Assembly (NCBI GenBank): GCA_023212695.1
Contig: JALCCG010000022.1
Location: 1-64,000 of the forward strand
Direction of reading: 5' to 3'
DNA: 64,000 nt
Source of the DNA: Sporisorium sorghi
Lineage: Eukaryota; Basidiomycota; Ustilaginomycetes; Ustilaginales; Ustilaginaceae
The position numbers and the translations under genes were made by a program. Below the pieces are notes generated by a model, which was given only the letters and a program-made list of their open reading frames with translations, ran no database searches and had not been told where the DNA came from. The stretch's first letter is position 1. Each line of letters begins with the position of its first letter. Positions 31,507 through 42,202 of this stretch are shown here, in pieces.

Positions 31507-32901
31507 CTTTGCGAGTGTATGCGATTACGACAGCGGTTTGTGTGGGTCAGTCGAAGTGAGATGCGCTGAGCCGTGGTGTGCGGCAGAGCTCAGCCGAGAT
31601 GCCTGTCGTCGTCGTGGCCGCAGAGATTTCGAGCTCTGCCGAGAGCGGCGTGAGAGTGCAGTACACGGTGAAGTCTCCTGCGACGGCGACGATCCAGTTC
31701 TCGCGCGCTGTGATGACGAGGAGAGTCACAAGATTGCTGCTGCGCTTTTTCCGCCCCAAAACTTTTTCTAAGCTTCGATGTCCGGCATCCGTCGGGTGAT
31801 AGAGCAAAGACGAGCAATCCAAGTCGGGCGTTGCTGTGACAATGAAGATGAGAAGAAGAGAAGGACCAACAGCCCTCAGAGCGCAGAGTGTGATGGAGAG
31901 CGAGCGATTCGGTCAAGCCTCTGTTTCTTGTGATTTTTGAAAGTGAGCCGGGCCAACCGAAGTTCTCTCTTCCTCCCTGCAATCACAATTTTGTGGGGAG
32001 CAGCTGAAGCAGGTCTAGAACTCAAAGAGCAAGGCAAAAATGTAAGGGTCCTGTCCCTGTCTGTGCTTCATTTTCTCGTTCCTGCGGCTGGCTCGCCCCG
32101 CTGCCAAGCAGACGCGGGAACGAGAGCAGAGCCGCGCTTCACACACGCAGGCAACGCTGGTCTCGATTTCTTCTTCAGTTGTCACTCTCGGCGAACAAAT
32201 GACTGCATCTCGTCATCCATGTACGTACGGCATGTTCCGGTCGCCTTATCGGAATCGCCGACTGCGCTGGCAAACGTTGCCATCATCTGTTGGTTTGGCC
32301 ATGCATTGTATCGCTGGGGGAACGGTGTCGATGTTCGATCCGACGGCTGGCGGCGAAAGAGACTCGCAGTGCGGGCGATGTAGTCAGAGCACGATCTGCA
32401 TCTTGGCCGTAGCAGCCGTAACTCAGCCGCAAGTGCCATTTCCGAGCGTCGAGTCGATTGTGTTGAGAGATCGCTCAACCAAGCGGTCGGTCTTCTTCTC
32501 GTTTCCCGATCCTGCTCCAGATCGGGATAGTGGACCGATATCCGAGAAAACGTGCCTCTGGGAAATTTCGACTCTGCAGCTGCAAGAGAAAAAATTCCTA
32601 AACGACGAGTGAAGCCGAAAAGGGTCCTCTCCTCCTCCTCGTCGTTGTGGGTACACTTTGCGCACCACCATCCTCGTCGTCGCAGCTTTCCGAGCTAGAT
32701 TCACTTCGGCCATCGGTCTCTCGATAGCCCCAGCTAGCTCTTGATCCAGGCTCATCACTTTCTTTCCACGCGGAAGAAGCTATCCGAGACAACGCAGCTC
32801 CTCGCTCCCACACACAAGCCGCTCAGGACCTTGACCCTTCCACAAGGCTCTGACACATCTCACACACGCACCTCCATCACCCCAACACAACCCAGCAAAA
32901 T
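31507..32901. other. Divergent intergenic region, hydrolase and LLPH-like gene
   Basis: About 1.4 kb with both promoters. No reading frame looks like a real protein. Confidence 0.45.
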
Positions 32902-33282
32902 ATGGCCAAATCTCTGCGTTCGAGCAGCAAGCTCAAGGCGCGCAACCAGAAACGCACCAACCCTAAGAGCGACTATGCGGTGGCGGAAGCAGCGCGGACC
33001 AGTGCGCTCTCGGCGCGTCTCGCTGCGGGCTTGAAGCGCGACAAGCTCCCCGTCGAGTCTTCCGCCAACGAGGAGGGTGAGGAGGAGATGAAGGACGTCG
33101 CGGAGGAAAAGCCACAGGAGGGAGAGGCGCAGGCGAAGGTGTCAACGTCCGGCCCGCGCAGCTCGAGGAGGGAGACGTACAGGAAGAGCAAGGGAATGAA
33201 GCCGTTCAAGAACTCGGGTGGTAACAGCCTGTTCGATGTGCACAAGAGCAAGAATGGCGGCAAGGCTAAGCGCAGGCGATAG
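32902..33282 (+). CDS. LLPH/YBL028C-type nucleolar protein (DUF2423)
   Basis: A 126-aa highly basic protein. The N-terminus MAKSLRSSSKLKARNQKR is the DUF2423 signature shared with yeast YBL028C and animal LLPH, small nucleolar proteins associated with pre-60S ribosomes. An acidic middle (EEGEEEMKD) is followed by a basic tail ending KSKNGGKAKRRR that could act as a nuclear/nucleolar localisation signal. No intron. The ATG follows an A-rich leader (CAAAATATGG). Confidence 0.85.
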   Translation: MAKSLRSSSKLKARNQKRTNPKSDYAVAEAARTSALSARLAAGLKRDKLPVESSANEEGEEEMKDVAEEKPQEGEAQAKVSTSGPRSSRRETYRKSKGMKPFKNSGGNSLFDVHKSKNGGKAKRRR

Positions 33283-33569
33283 ACGGGCATGAGGCAGCTC
33301 GACTAGGACGCTTTCAGGAGTCGTCCTCGTGGAAAACCTCTCATACTTTTGCTCGCAGAAGCTCGGTCATCAGCCCAACTGCATCGTGCCATTCCATCCC
33401 AGCATCGTCGCTCTTCTCTTTGTACTATATACCTCCTCTGACATCGCACTCTCACACATTCAGCCTTGGTTCCCTCCCACCGCCTGTGCTTGCTCGTTTG
33501 TGCTGACAGCCTTCTCACACACAACCCTCTCAAAAACTATACAAACATGCCATTAACACAACCGCGTCT

Positions 33570-36500
33570 CTAACTCTTACACACGACAATGCCCTGATCG
33601 ACCTCGCCATCCACGTCATCCACCACCTGCTCATCTGCCGCCGCCGCCGCCGCCGCCGCCCCTGCACTCCCCGCAAACTTGCCAATCGTGATCAACAACA
33701 GCCCGGACGCCTTGACGCTCTCCACCAGATGCGGCACATGGTTCAACAACGCCACATCCACCATGATCCCCAGCAGGTTGTTGCTCTTCGCAAACCGTAC
33801 CGCCTCGGAGATGCTCTCGCGGCGCGGGTCTGTCTCGTGGCGCGTCGAGGGGCGCAGCTCGCCTCGCTCGACACTAGCGACCCCATCAATGCCGCAGAAC
33901 GACGCGAAGAAGACCGCATAGTTGGGCTGTTTCCAGTTGAGCGCGGTGCACACCGTGGGCGATCTCGAACTGAACAGGATCTTGCGGCTCTGCTCGCGGT
34001 TGCTCGTGCCCGCCGCATACACCGTGTGCAGGATCGTATCGACGAATTGGTTCACCTCCATCTTGGGCATGTCCGGGTTCGCGCGCACCTCCGCCGAGGA
34101 CGGGTACAGCACGTCGATGTCGATTCCGACGGACACGGGGAGCAGCGCCAGAAGGTGTTCGAGCGTCATGACGCACGTCTGCAATGCGCGCTGCCAGTCA
34201 GCCCACGACGCCTGCAGAGCTTGTGAGGGCGTCCAGTCGAGCGAGTGGCCTGTTGTAGTGGCAAGCGCCAGAAGCTCGTCCGCCTTGACGCTGCCCACGT
34301 AGACTTGCAGGCCGGGGAGCGGGATGAAGGGTGCCGACCACACGATCGCGCGTGCATCCTTGGTGACCTGCACAACGACACGCAGATATTCACCCGCGAG
34401 CGACGATCCAGTCACCAGCGTTGGTTGGGCGCCGGCCGCGGCAGAAGCTGCACCCGCTGCACCCACTGACGGTGTCCCACTCGCGCCGATGCCGCCCGAG
34501 CCACCCGCCGCTGCGCCCTTGTCCGCCCCGGCTGGTGTCGAGCCAGCTGCCGCTGCTGCTGCTGTGCTGCTCAACGAGCCACCGATGCCACTAACTCCGC
34601 TGTTAGGCGTCATCCTCGTAGGCCCCACAGCCGACGCCGCCGCAACACCAGGCAGCATGCTCTTCCAGTACGTCTCCACCCGTCCGCCAATCTCGAGCTG
34701 GACACTGTCAAAAGGCTTGACAAAGTCGAGCTCGAACGAAACCTCGCCCACCACTTTCAGATACACATCCTGCAGCGGTAGCACAAAGCGCTTGCGATCC
34801 GTCATACCCTCGAACGAGCTCGGTAACGCCACGGCCTTGCCGATCACCTTGGACCCAAACGTCGGCATGAGCTCCCACTCGATCGAGAACTTCTCGAGGC
34901 TGTCGACCTGGAACGAAAACACCTCGCGCTCGTCGGCAAGCGGCAGCACGACGTTGTGCGGGATCGCGGTGGTCGAGGCGTCCGGACGCGACGTCATGAC
35001 GAGCTTGAGCGACGACGTCGAAAACTGCTCCGGGCGGTTCGGGTCCTGATGCTTGTACAGCTTGACCGAGTTGTTGGTGAGCGATACGGAGACGAGCACG
35101 CGCTTGTCGAGGTAGTTGTGGCCGTACGTGCGGAAGGGGATGATGGGCGGCGGCAGCGAGAGGTCCGGGATGCCGTCGATCTCGAGGTCCAGGTCGTCTA
35201 CGCCGTCGCTTGCAGTATTAGCCTTGGCAGCCGAGGCCTTGGACAGCCGACGCTCCGGTGGCGGCGCCTGGCTCTGTCGGGCTGCCTCGAGGAGCAACAG
35301 CAAGCAGGCGATCTTGCCGTTCCATGCAGCGTAGAAGGCAGCGGTGCGCTCCTTTTCGTCGACAATGTTGACGTTGCAGCCGGCATTGAGAAGCACTTTC
35401 AAGCAGTCGACGTGGCCGCTTTCGGCGGCAAAGAAGGTGGGCGTCCACAGCGTGCCCTTTTCAGGTGCATTGGGGTCGCCGCCGGATTCGACGAGCAGAC
35501 GCACACACTCGGCGTGACCAGCACGTGCTGCAAGCGCCTGCGGATACAGGCCTTCTGCGTTCGAGACGATCTTGGCACCCTTTTGCAAGAGCAGCTTGAC
35601 GATTTCGGCATGGCCGCCTGAACTGGCGAGACAGAGTGGGATGAGGTCGGTGGCATCACGTGGCTCGACGCTGGCGCCGTGGTCGAGCAAGATGCGGACA
35701 GCGTCGGTGCGGCCGTTCATGACGGCCAAGATGAGGGGCGAGAAGCCGTCAAGGTCATACGTCGCCGCCGAGATGGAGGGCAATGAGAGTAAGTATTGGC
35801 AGACGTCGGTGTGTCCGGCCATGGCAGCGTACGAGAGCGCTGTTCGGCCGTAGATATCCTGTTGAGCCACGTCGACGCCATTCTCGATGCACGATTGCAC
35901 GAGGAAGAGCTTGCCGGCCATGGACGACTCATGCAGGCAAGTGCGCGAGCTGATATCGTCGACAAACTTGTAGTCGGCGAGTTGATGCTGGAGTGCAGCG
36001 CGCACTGCGTCGTGCGGTGCCTCGAGCAGAGCGCGCCAAACGATGCGCGAGACGCTGGTGGCATCTTCGTTCTGAGCTGCGATGCGGATCATCTCGGTGG
36101 CAGGGACGACGCGACCAGCCTTGACCGCTTCGGCGAGGTTTGCGTCGAGATCCGCGAGCGCGTCAAAGTCCTGGCTCTGGGCGGCGGCAAAGTCGAGGCG
36201 GTTGTCTGACGAGAGACTGGCGCCATTGGTACCGAGCGTCTCGTTAAGGGAGCGTCCATGTGAGAGGTTCTCAAGTTCGAGAAGGTTGGCGGCGGCGATA
36301 TCGCTGAGCTCTGCGATGAATTTGAGGTTGAAGCAAGGCTGCACTTCGACCTGGCGAGCGAGGTATAGCTCCTTGGTTTGTGATTTGGAGCGCTTGTCCC
36401 ACTTTTTGAGGATCTTGCGGAAGCCGGTAGCGTTAATCTCGATGAACTGCTGAAGCTTGCTAAGATCCTTTTCAAAGTAGCGGAAGCCTTCGTAGAGGGC

Positions 36501-36905
36501 GACGTAGGAGGGCGATTCCTTGGAGAGCTTGGAAGAGTTGCGCGACTCGAAGATGATGCGCTTCTTGTCGATGAGGGTCTGCAAGCGCGACTTGAGCTCT
36601 GCTTCCTTTTGGAGGTAGAAATTGTTGATCTTTTCGAGCTCGCGTTCTAGTTTGAAGAAGAAGGCGGCTTTGTGGATCTGGAGTTCGTCGGAGCCTTCGA
36701 TGTGCGGAAGGATCTGTGGCTGAGGCGAGACGGTGGATTGACCGTTGGCGTTGTACTCGGGACGAACGCCGGTGGCGAAGAGGGCGGCATCGGCGAGACG
36801 GCCTTTTTCGAGTGAGTTGATAATCTTCTTGAGGAACTTGTAGTCGAGGTAGTAGGCGCCCCAGCCAGAGATCTGCTGGCTGAGGATGTACTTGCCGAAC
36901 TTCAT
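33570..36905 (-). CDS. PHO81: Pho81/NUC-2-like CDK inhibitor (SPX, ankyrin, degenerate GDPD)
   Basis: A regulator of the phosphate-starvation response that inhibits the Pho80-Pho85 cyclin-CDK when phosphate is low; 1111 aa against 1178 in yeast. The SPX domain spans about residues 1-200: MKFGKYILSQQISGW start, a YLDYKFLKK segment and a KILKKWDKRSKS helix, the usual inositol-pyrophosphate-binding lysine cluster. Ankyrin repeats run from about 310 to 550 (for example GRTALSYAAMAGHTDVCQYL). The C-terminal region resembles glycerophosphodiesterase, but the catalytic H-R-G...E-N-T and E-x-D elements are not visible; only GIDIDVLYPS remains. This separates it from the active phosphodiesterase Gde1, which has the same architecture. 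Ala/Gly/Ser-rich linkers, some encoded by GCC/GCT repeats, are present. Start ATG 36905 is the family start. Confidence 0.92.
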   Translation of the reverse strand: MKFGKYILSQQISGWGAYYLDYKFLKKIINSLEKGRLADAALFATGVRPEYNANGQSTVSPQPQILPHIEGSDELQIHKAAFFFKLERELEKINNFYLQKEAELKSRLQTLIDKKRIIFESRNSSKLSKESPSYVALYEGFRYFEKDLSKLQQFIEINATGFRKILKKWDKRSKSQTKELYLARQVEVQPCFNLKFIAELSDIAAANLLELENLSHGRSLNETLGTNGASLSSDNRLDFAAAQSQDFDALADLDANLAEAVKAGRVVPATEMIRIAAQNEDATSVSRIVWRALLEAPHDAVRAALQHQLADYKFVDDISSRTCLHESSMAGKLFLVQSCIENGVDVAQQDIYGRTALSYAAMAGHTDVCQYLLSLPSISAATYDLDGFSPLILAVMNGRTDAVRILLDHGASVEPRDATDLIPLCLASSGGHAEIVKLLLQKGAKIVSNAEGLYPQALAARAGHAECVRLLVESGGDPNAPEKGTLWTPTFFAAESGHVDCLKVLLNAGCNVNIVDEKERTAAFYAAWNGKIACLLLLLEAARQSQAPPPERRLSKASAAKANTASDGVDDLDLEIDGIPDLSLPPPIIPFRTYGHNYLDKRVLVSVSLTNNSVKLYKHQDPNRPEQFSTSSLKLVMTSRPDASTTAIPHNVVLPLADEREVFSFQVDSLEKFSIEWELMPTFGSKVIGKAVALPSSFEGMTDRKRFVLPLQDVYLKVVGEVSFELDFVKPFDSVQLEIGGRVETYWKSMLPGVAAASAVGPTRMTPNSGVSGIGGSLSSTAAAAAAGSTPAGADKGAAAGGSGGIGASGTPSVGAAGAASAAAGAQPTLVTGSSLAGEYLRVVVQVTKDARAIVWSAPFIPLPGLQVYVGSVKADELLALATTTGHSLDWTPSQALQASWADWQRALQTCVMTLEHLLALLPVSVGIDIDVLYPSSAEVRANPDMPKMEVNQFVDTILHTVYAAGTSNREQSRKILFSSRSPTVCTALNWKQPNYAVFFASFCGIDGVASVERGELRPSTRHETDPRRESISEAVRFAKSNNLLGIMVDVALLNHVPHLVESVKASGLLLITIGKFAGSAGAAAAAAAADEQVVDDVDGEVDQGIVVCKS

Positions 36906-38705
36906 TTTGAGATGCGAGAAGGCGCAAAGGCAGCCGGAGATTTGCTGAAAGTCGGGAGCAGCGCAATGAGCTGAGAGCTAGCGCAGCCAGCGTGCCGGGA
37001 GAAGGAAGAGTCTGCGATATGCAGAGGCAGGCCAAGATGTCAATGTGGCAGCGAAGGGCCGTTCTTGTTAGAGGTTCATGACGGATCGAGGTGGTGAGGT
37101 TGTGGTGCGAATCGATGTTCCTGCCCAGTCGTAGGCTGGAGAGTGAGAGGAGGGTTCAGCTGCGATGGATCCAAGGGCTGAGTCGATGGTTGTCAAGAAG
37201 AAGAAGAGAGGGTGAGACAAAGTGATTCAGAGGAGCGAAAGGGCGGAGGAGCACGGACGCGAAATCCAACTAACTTTCTTTGACAGGTCGGCCAGTGCAC
37301 TGCGAAAGAGCGAGCAAGCAAACGCACGGGGCGCGGCCAAGGCGGCTGTACTGTAAATTATCTACTAACTTACCGACCTTCTTGCTGCTGATGATGCTTC
37401 CTTTTGTCGGCAGTGTGCAAGCGCGAGACTGAGCAGAAGCGAAAGGAGCAGCTCACGACAAGTATTCACCGAACCGGTCCAAGATCCATTCACATTTTCT
37501 AGAAAAGCCAGAAGCCGCAGGGTCCAATGCCAATGCCAATGTCAATGCCTGGCTTTGCTTGCGTACAATCTGCCTTGCAAGGTTCGCTCGACACCAGAGC
37601 TGGCTGTTCAGCATCGCATTGTCATAAGGAGGACAAGTATACGGGGATGATCGTCATCACCATGACAGCCATGCTCAAGATGACAAGCGGCGACAGGGAA
37701 GGATTGTCGCTGCGGGAAGATGCTCCCAAGACAGAGAGGCTGCTAAGCCTGCACGTGCGCACGTTTTGATGCTCTGCCTGCGCTGATTCGTCGGTCGCCT
37801 ATCCAAAAAATTCGAGGGGGTCTGTCGTCCGTCTGAGACCTAACAAAAGTGCGTTTTCTCCTAAGATGTGAGATCGAAGCTCCGAGTGTCAAAAAAAAAA
37901 AAAAACGAAAAAAAATGGTAGAAAAAGAACAAAAAGAAAGTTGAGTGGGCAGAGTGAAGAAGGCTTTGAACCTGACTGAGCTTTTGAGATGAGCGCGTGG
38001 TCGCAGTCTCAATATTTTGATGCGCGAAAAGAGATCGCTGCGACAGAGTGGAAAGCGCGAGAACCGCACACAAGCCCTCGATTTTCGCAACCCCCCAAAA
38101 TCACTCTGACGGAGAGAGTGAATGATCACACAGCAGAGAGAGCGGCCGTGTGCCTGTTTTGTCGAGTGTTTCTTTTCGCTCGGTCCACTCACTCACTCGT
38201 TCACTGCGAACGGCGCGTCCATCGTTTTGCTATTCAACTCAAAGCGCAATCGCCTCCACTACTCTCTCTCTCTCACCTTCGCCAACCATCCACGACGCCT
38301 TCTACTCCTTTTTCTCTTCCATTAACCACAAGCATCCTTCGTCGTCGAGAAGCAAGACGGTACGGTTGGCGCATTACTCGCATAAAAAAAGGGTCGGTCG
38401 TCACCGCGTCATACCAACCAGCTCAGCTCAGCTCAGCTGTATACGCCACAGACGCAAACTTGGCTCCTTTACGATTGCCTCTACGCTACTCCATCCAGCA
38501 GGTGAACCAAAGCCGCACCATTCTGCACGTGCGAGATCGTTGGTGATTTCCACAGCCTAGGTTGGACGTGCGACTCGCCACGGCATCGCTGTCAACGCAG
38601 ATCACTTTTGCACGCACCACGCTGCGGGCTTTTTCTGCCGCTCCCGCTGCTGCTTCCTGCACTTGATATCCTATCCTCCTTCTCGTCAGCTCACATCGCA
38701 TCACA
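36906..38705. other. Divergent intergenic region, PHO81 and XPO1
   Basis: About 1.8 kb. It holds a degenerate (CAATGC)4 repeat at 37525-37548, a CACGTG E-box at 37752-37757, A-rich runs near 37890-37914 and a (GCTCA)-type repeat near 38420-38438. No gene is recognised. The E-box is the core of Pho4-type sites, but a single copy about 850 bp from PHO81 is weak evidence. Confidence 0.45.
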
Positions 38706-41700
38706 ATGGAGGGCATCTTGGACTTCGACAAGGACCTCGACATCGGTCTCTTGGACCGCGTCGTCGCTGCCATGTACACCGGCGCAGGTCAGGATCAGAG
38801 GATGGCACAGCAGACCCTCGCCCAGTTCCAGGAACATCCCGATGCCTGGCAGCGCGTCCCCGCCATCCTTCAGCAAAGCTCCTCGCCACAGACCAAATAC
38901 ATCTCGCTCCAGATCCTCGACAAGGTCATCTCGACACGGTGGAAGGTCCTCCCCGAGGACCAGCAGCAGGGCATCCGCAACTTTATCGTCGAGATGATCA
39001 TCCAGCACTCGTCCGACGAGGCCAGCCTCAAGCGCGAGAAGACCTACCTCGGCAAGCTCAACACCACCCTCATCCAGATCCTCAAGCAGGAGTGGCCCCA
39101 CAACTGGCCCTCCTTCATCCCCGAGATCGTCTCCTCCTCCAGGGGCTCGCTCTCCATCTGCGAAAACAACATGGCCATCCTCCGCCTCCTCTCCGAAGAG
39201 ATCTTTGACTATTCGGCCGAGCAGATGACCACCTCCAAGACCAAGTCGCTCAAGAACCAGATGTGCGGCGAGTTCGGCGAGGTCTTCCAGCTCTGCTCCG
39301 AGGTGCTCGAAAAGGCCCAAAAGCCAAGCCTCATCAAGGCCACCCTCGGCACCATGCTCCGCTTCCTCAACTGGATCCCGCTCGGCTACATCTTTGAGAC
39401 CAACGTCATCGACAACCTCATCGGCCGCTTCCTCGAGGTCGACGAGTTCCGCAACGTCACCCTCAAGTGTCTCTCCGAGATCGCCAACTTGAACGTCGGC
39501 GCAGAGTACGACCCCAAGTTTGTCGTCCTCTTCAACATGGTCATGACCTCGGTCAACCGCATGATCCCACCCGCCACCAACATCGCTGCCGCCTACGAGG
39601 CCAGCAACGACTCGGAGCAGGAGCTCGTGCTCAATCTCGCGCTCTTCCTCTCCAACTTCCTCACCGCACACCTCAAACTTGTAGAGAACCCCGAAAACCA
39701 CGACGTCCTCCTCAACGCACACATGTACCTCATCAAGGTCTCCCAGGTGCCCGAACGCGAAGTCTTCAAGATCTGCCTCGAGTACTGGTCCAAGCTGGTC
39801 AGCGAGCTCTACGAGGAGCAGCAGTCCCAGCCCATCGCCGACATGAACCCGCTCCTCGGCCTCAACCTCGGCAACGGCGTAAACAACTCCAATTCGGCCA
39901 ACCTGCGCAAAAACACCTACGCAGACATCCTCTCCAACTTGAGGCTCGTCATGATCGAGCGCATGGTCAAGCCCGAGGAGGTGCTCATCGTCGAAAACGA
40001 CGAGGGCGAGATCGTCCGCGAATTTATGAAGGAGAGCGACACCATCGTCCTCTACAAGAGCATGCGCGAGGTGCTTGTCTACCTCACCCATCTCGACGTG
40101 CTCGACACGGAAAACATCATGACCGAAAAGCTCGCCAAGCAGGTCGACGGCTCCGAATGGTCCTGGGCCAACCTCAACACGCTCTGCTGGGCCATCGGTT
40201 CCATCTCGGGCGCCATGAACGAGGAGACCGAGAAGCGCTTCCTCGTCACCGTCATCAAGGATCTTCTCGGCCTATGCGAGATGAAGCGAGGCAAGGACAA
40301 CAAGGCCGTCGTCGCATCCAACATCATGTACATCGTCGGACAGTATCCGCGCTTCCTCAAGGCACACTGGAAGTTCCTCAAGACCGTGGTCAACAAGAAC
40401 TTCGAGTTTATGCACGAGTCTCACGAGGGTGTCCAGGACATGGCGTGCGACACGTACATCAAGATCGCTCAAAAGTGCAGACGCCACTTTGTCATTCAAC
40501 AGGCGGGCGAGCAGGAGCCCTTCATCGACGAGATCCTCCGCAACCTGCACCGCATCACGCTCGACCTCTCGCCCTTGCAAGTGCACACGTTCTACGAGGC
40601 CGTGGGCTACATGATCGCAGCACAGCCCAACCGTCCCACGCAGGAGCGTCTCATCTCCAAGCTCATGGAGCTGCCCAACAGCGCATGGGACAGTCTCATG
40701 CAGCAGGCGCACAACAACGTCGATGTGCTCGGCAGCCCGGAAAACATCAAGATCCTCTCCAACGTGCTAAAGACCAACGTCTCGGCCTGCTACTCGATCG
40801 GCACCTTTTTCTTGCCGCAGATCGGCCGCATCTACCTCGACATGCTGGCGCTCTACCGCAGCGTCAGCGGCATCATCAGCGCTAAGGTCGAGGCTGAGGG
40901 CCTCATTGCCACCAAGACTCCCATGGTGCGTGGTCTGCGCACCATCAAAAAGGAGATTCTGCGCCTCGTTGAGACGTATGTCAAGCGCGCCGAGGACCTC
41001 GAGTCGGTCAACACCAACCTCATCCCCTCGTTGCTCGACGCCATCCTCGGCGACTACAACCGCAACGTGCCCGCCGCTCGAGACGCTGAGGTGTTGAACG
41101 TCATGGCCACCATCACCTCGCGTCTGCAGGGACTGCTGACGGACAAGGTTAAGCCTGTGCTCGAGGCCGTGTTCGAGCCTACGCTCAGCATGATCAACCA
41201 GGATTTCGCCGAGTTCCCCGAGCACCGCGTCGGCTTCTTCAAGCTGCTGCGCGCCATCAACTTGTACTGCTTCCCCGCGCTGCTCGAGTTGGAGCCGCCC
41301 AAGTTCAAGCTGACCATGGACAGCATCATCTGGGCCATCAAGCACACGATGCGCGACATTGCCGACACGGGTCTCAACATCTGCCTCGAGCTGCTCAACA
41401 ACATCGCGGGCTCGCCGCTCGAGGTGGCCAACGGCTTCTACCAGCAGTACCTGCTCAACATTATTCAGGACATCTTTTTCGTGCTCACGGACTCGGATCA
41501 CAAGAGTGGCTTCAAGACGCAGTGCGGGCTGCTCGCGCGCATCTTTGAGCTCATCGAGACGGACCGCGTCACGGCACCTCTGTGGGACCCTGCGACGCAG
41601 CAGGACCCCAACATGAACAACCGGCTGTTCATCCGACAGTACACGTCGAACCTGCTGCGCACCGCATTCCCGCACATGCAGGCGCAGTACGTCGAGCACT

Positions 41701-41945
41701 TTGTCAACGGCCTCTGCATGCATTCGAGCGACCTGACTGCGTACAAGCTGCATCTGCGTGATTTCTTGATCACGTCGCGCGAGATGTTTGGCGGCAACAC
41801 GGGCAGCTCGGACAATGCGGACCTGTTCATCGAGGACAAGGAAGCCGAGGCGCAGCGCAAGGCGGCGGAGGAGCGCGAGAAGGCGGCCACCGTGCCTGGT
41901 ATGCTCAAGCCTTCGCAGATCAAAGAGGAGGACGAGGAGTTGTGA
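38706..41945 (+). CDS. XPO1: Exportin-1 (Crm1/Xpo1)
   Basis: The nuclear export receptor for leucine-rich NES cargo, working with Ran-GTP. A single 1079-codon frame (yeast Crm1 1084, human 1071). The N-terminal importin-beta-type region starts MEGILDFDKDLDIGLLDRVV. The Crm1 body shows the near-invariant segments ILKQEWPHNWPSFIPEIV and ASNIMYIVGQYPRFLKAHWK, and the C-terminal helix region ends in an acidic KEEDEEL. The NES-groove cysteine that reacts with leptomycin B is present: LLGLCEMKRGKDN, Cys about 524 (human Cys528, replaced by Thr in S. cerevisiae). No intron. It converges with GOS1. Confidence 0.98.
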   Translation: MEGILDFDKDLDIGLLDRVVAAMYTGAGQDQRMAQQTLAQFQEHPDAWQRVPAILQQSSSPQTKYISLQILDKVISTRWKVLPEDQQQGIRNFIVEMIIQHSSDEASLKREKTYLGKLNTTLIQILKQEWPHNWPSFIPEIVSSSRGSLSICENNMAILRLLSEEIFDYSAEQMTTSKTKSLKNQMCGEFGEVFQLCSEVLEKAQKPSLIKATLGTMLRFLNWIPLGYIFETNVIDNLIGRFLEVDEFRNVTLKCLSEIANLNVGAEYDPKFVVLFNMVMTSVNRMIPPATNIAAAYEASNDSEQELVLNLALFLSNFLTAHLKLVENPENHDVLLNAHMYLIKVSQVPEREVFKICLEYWSKLVSELYEEQQSQPIADMNPLLGLNLGNGVNNSNSANLRKNTYADILSNLRLVMIERMVKPEEVLIVENDEGEIVREFMKESDTIVLYKSMREVLVYLTHLDVLDTENIMTEKLAKQVDGSEWSWANLNTLCWAIGSISGAMNEETEKRFLVTVIKDLLGLCEMKRGKDNKAVVASNIMYIVGQYPRFLKAHWKFLKTVVNKNFEFMHESHEGVQDMACDTYIKIAQKCRRHFVIQQAGEQEPFIDEILRNLHRITLDLSPLQVHTFYEAVGYMIAAQPNRPTQERLISKLMELPNSAWDSLMQQAHNNVDVLGSPENIKILSNVLKTNVSACYSIGTFFLPQIGRIYLDMLALYRSVSGIISAKVEAEGLIATKTPMVRGLRTIKKEILRLVETYVKRAEDLESVNTNLIPSLLDAILGDYNRNVPAARDAEVLNVMATITSRLQGLLTDKVKPVLEAVFEPTLSMINQDFAEFPEHRVGFFKLLRAINLYCFPALLELEPPKFKLTMDSIIWAIKHTMRDIADTGLNICLELLNNIAGSPLEVANGFYQQYLLNIIQDIFFVLTDSDHKSGFKTQCGLLARIFELIETDRVTAPLWDPATQQDPNMNNRLFIRQYTSNLLRTAFPHMQAQYVEHFVNGLCMHSSDLTAYKLHLRDFLITSREMFGGNTGSSDNADLFIEDKEAEAQRKAAEEREKAATVPGMLKPSQIKEEDEEL

Positions 41946-42202
41946 CTCATACGCGAGCTGCTCTATTGATGTGCGAGCCCGTTGGCACGCCGGTATCGCT
42001 CCAACCGACCTTCTTCTTTTCATTCATTCCCACACACCCAAAAATGTACTTGACTTCATACCATTCAGTGTTGATCTAAGGCGATTTCCCTCCGTTCTCA
42101 CCTTGGACTGCGTGCGAAGGAGCGAGTGAGCATGTGTCTCAGATCCAAGAGTTCCACACAGGCTGTGCACAAAGATGCTTCCATTCAAATGATTCGATTG
42201 CC

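Noticed and set aside
38691..40091. Antisense 466-codon frame opposite XPO1, and a 472-codon + frame at 39467-40885
   Set aside because: Both overlap a highly conserved exportin and have no recognisable motifs. They are codon-bias shadows.
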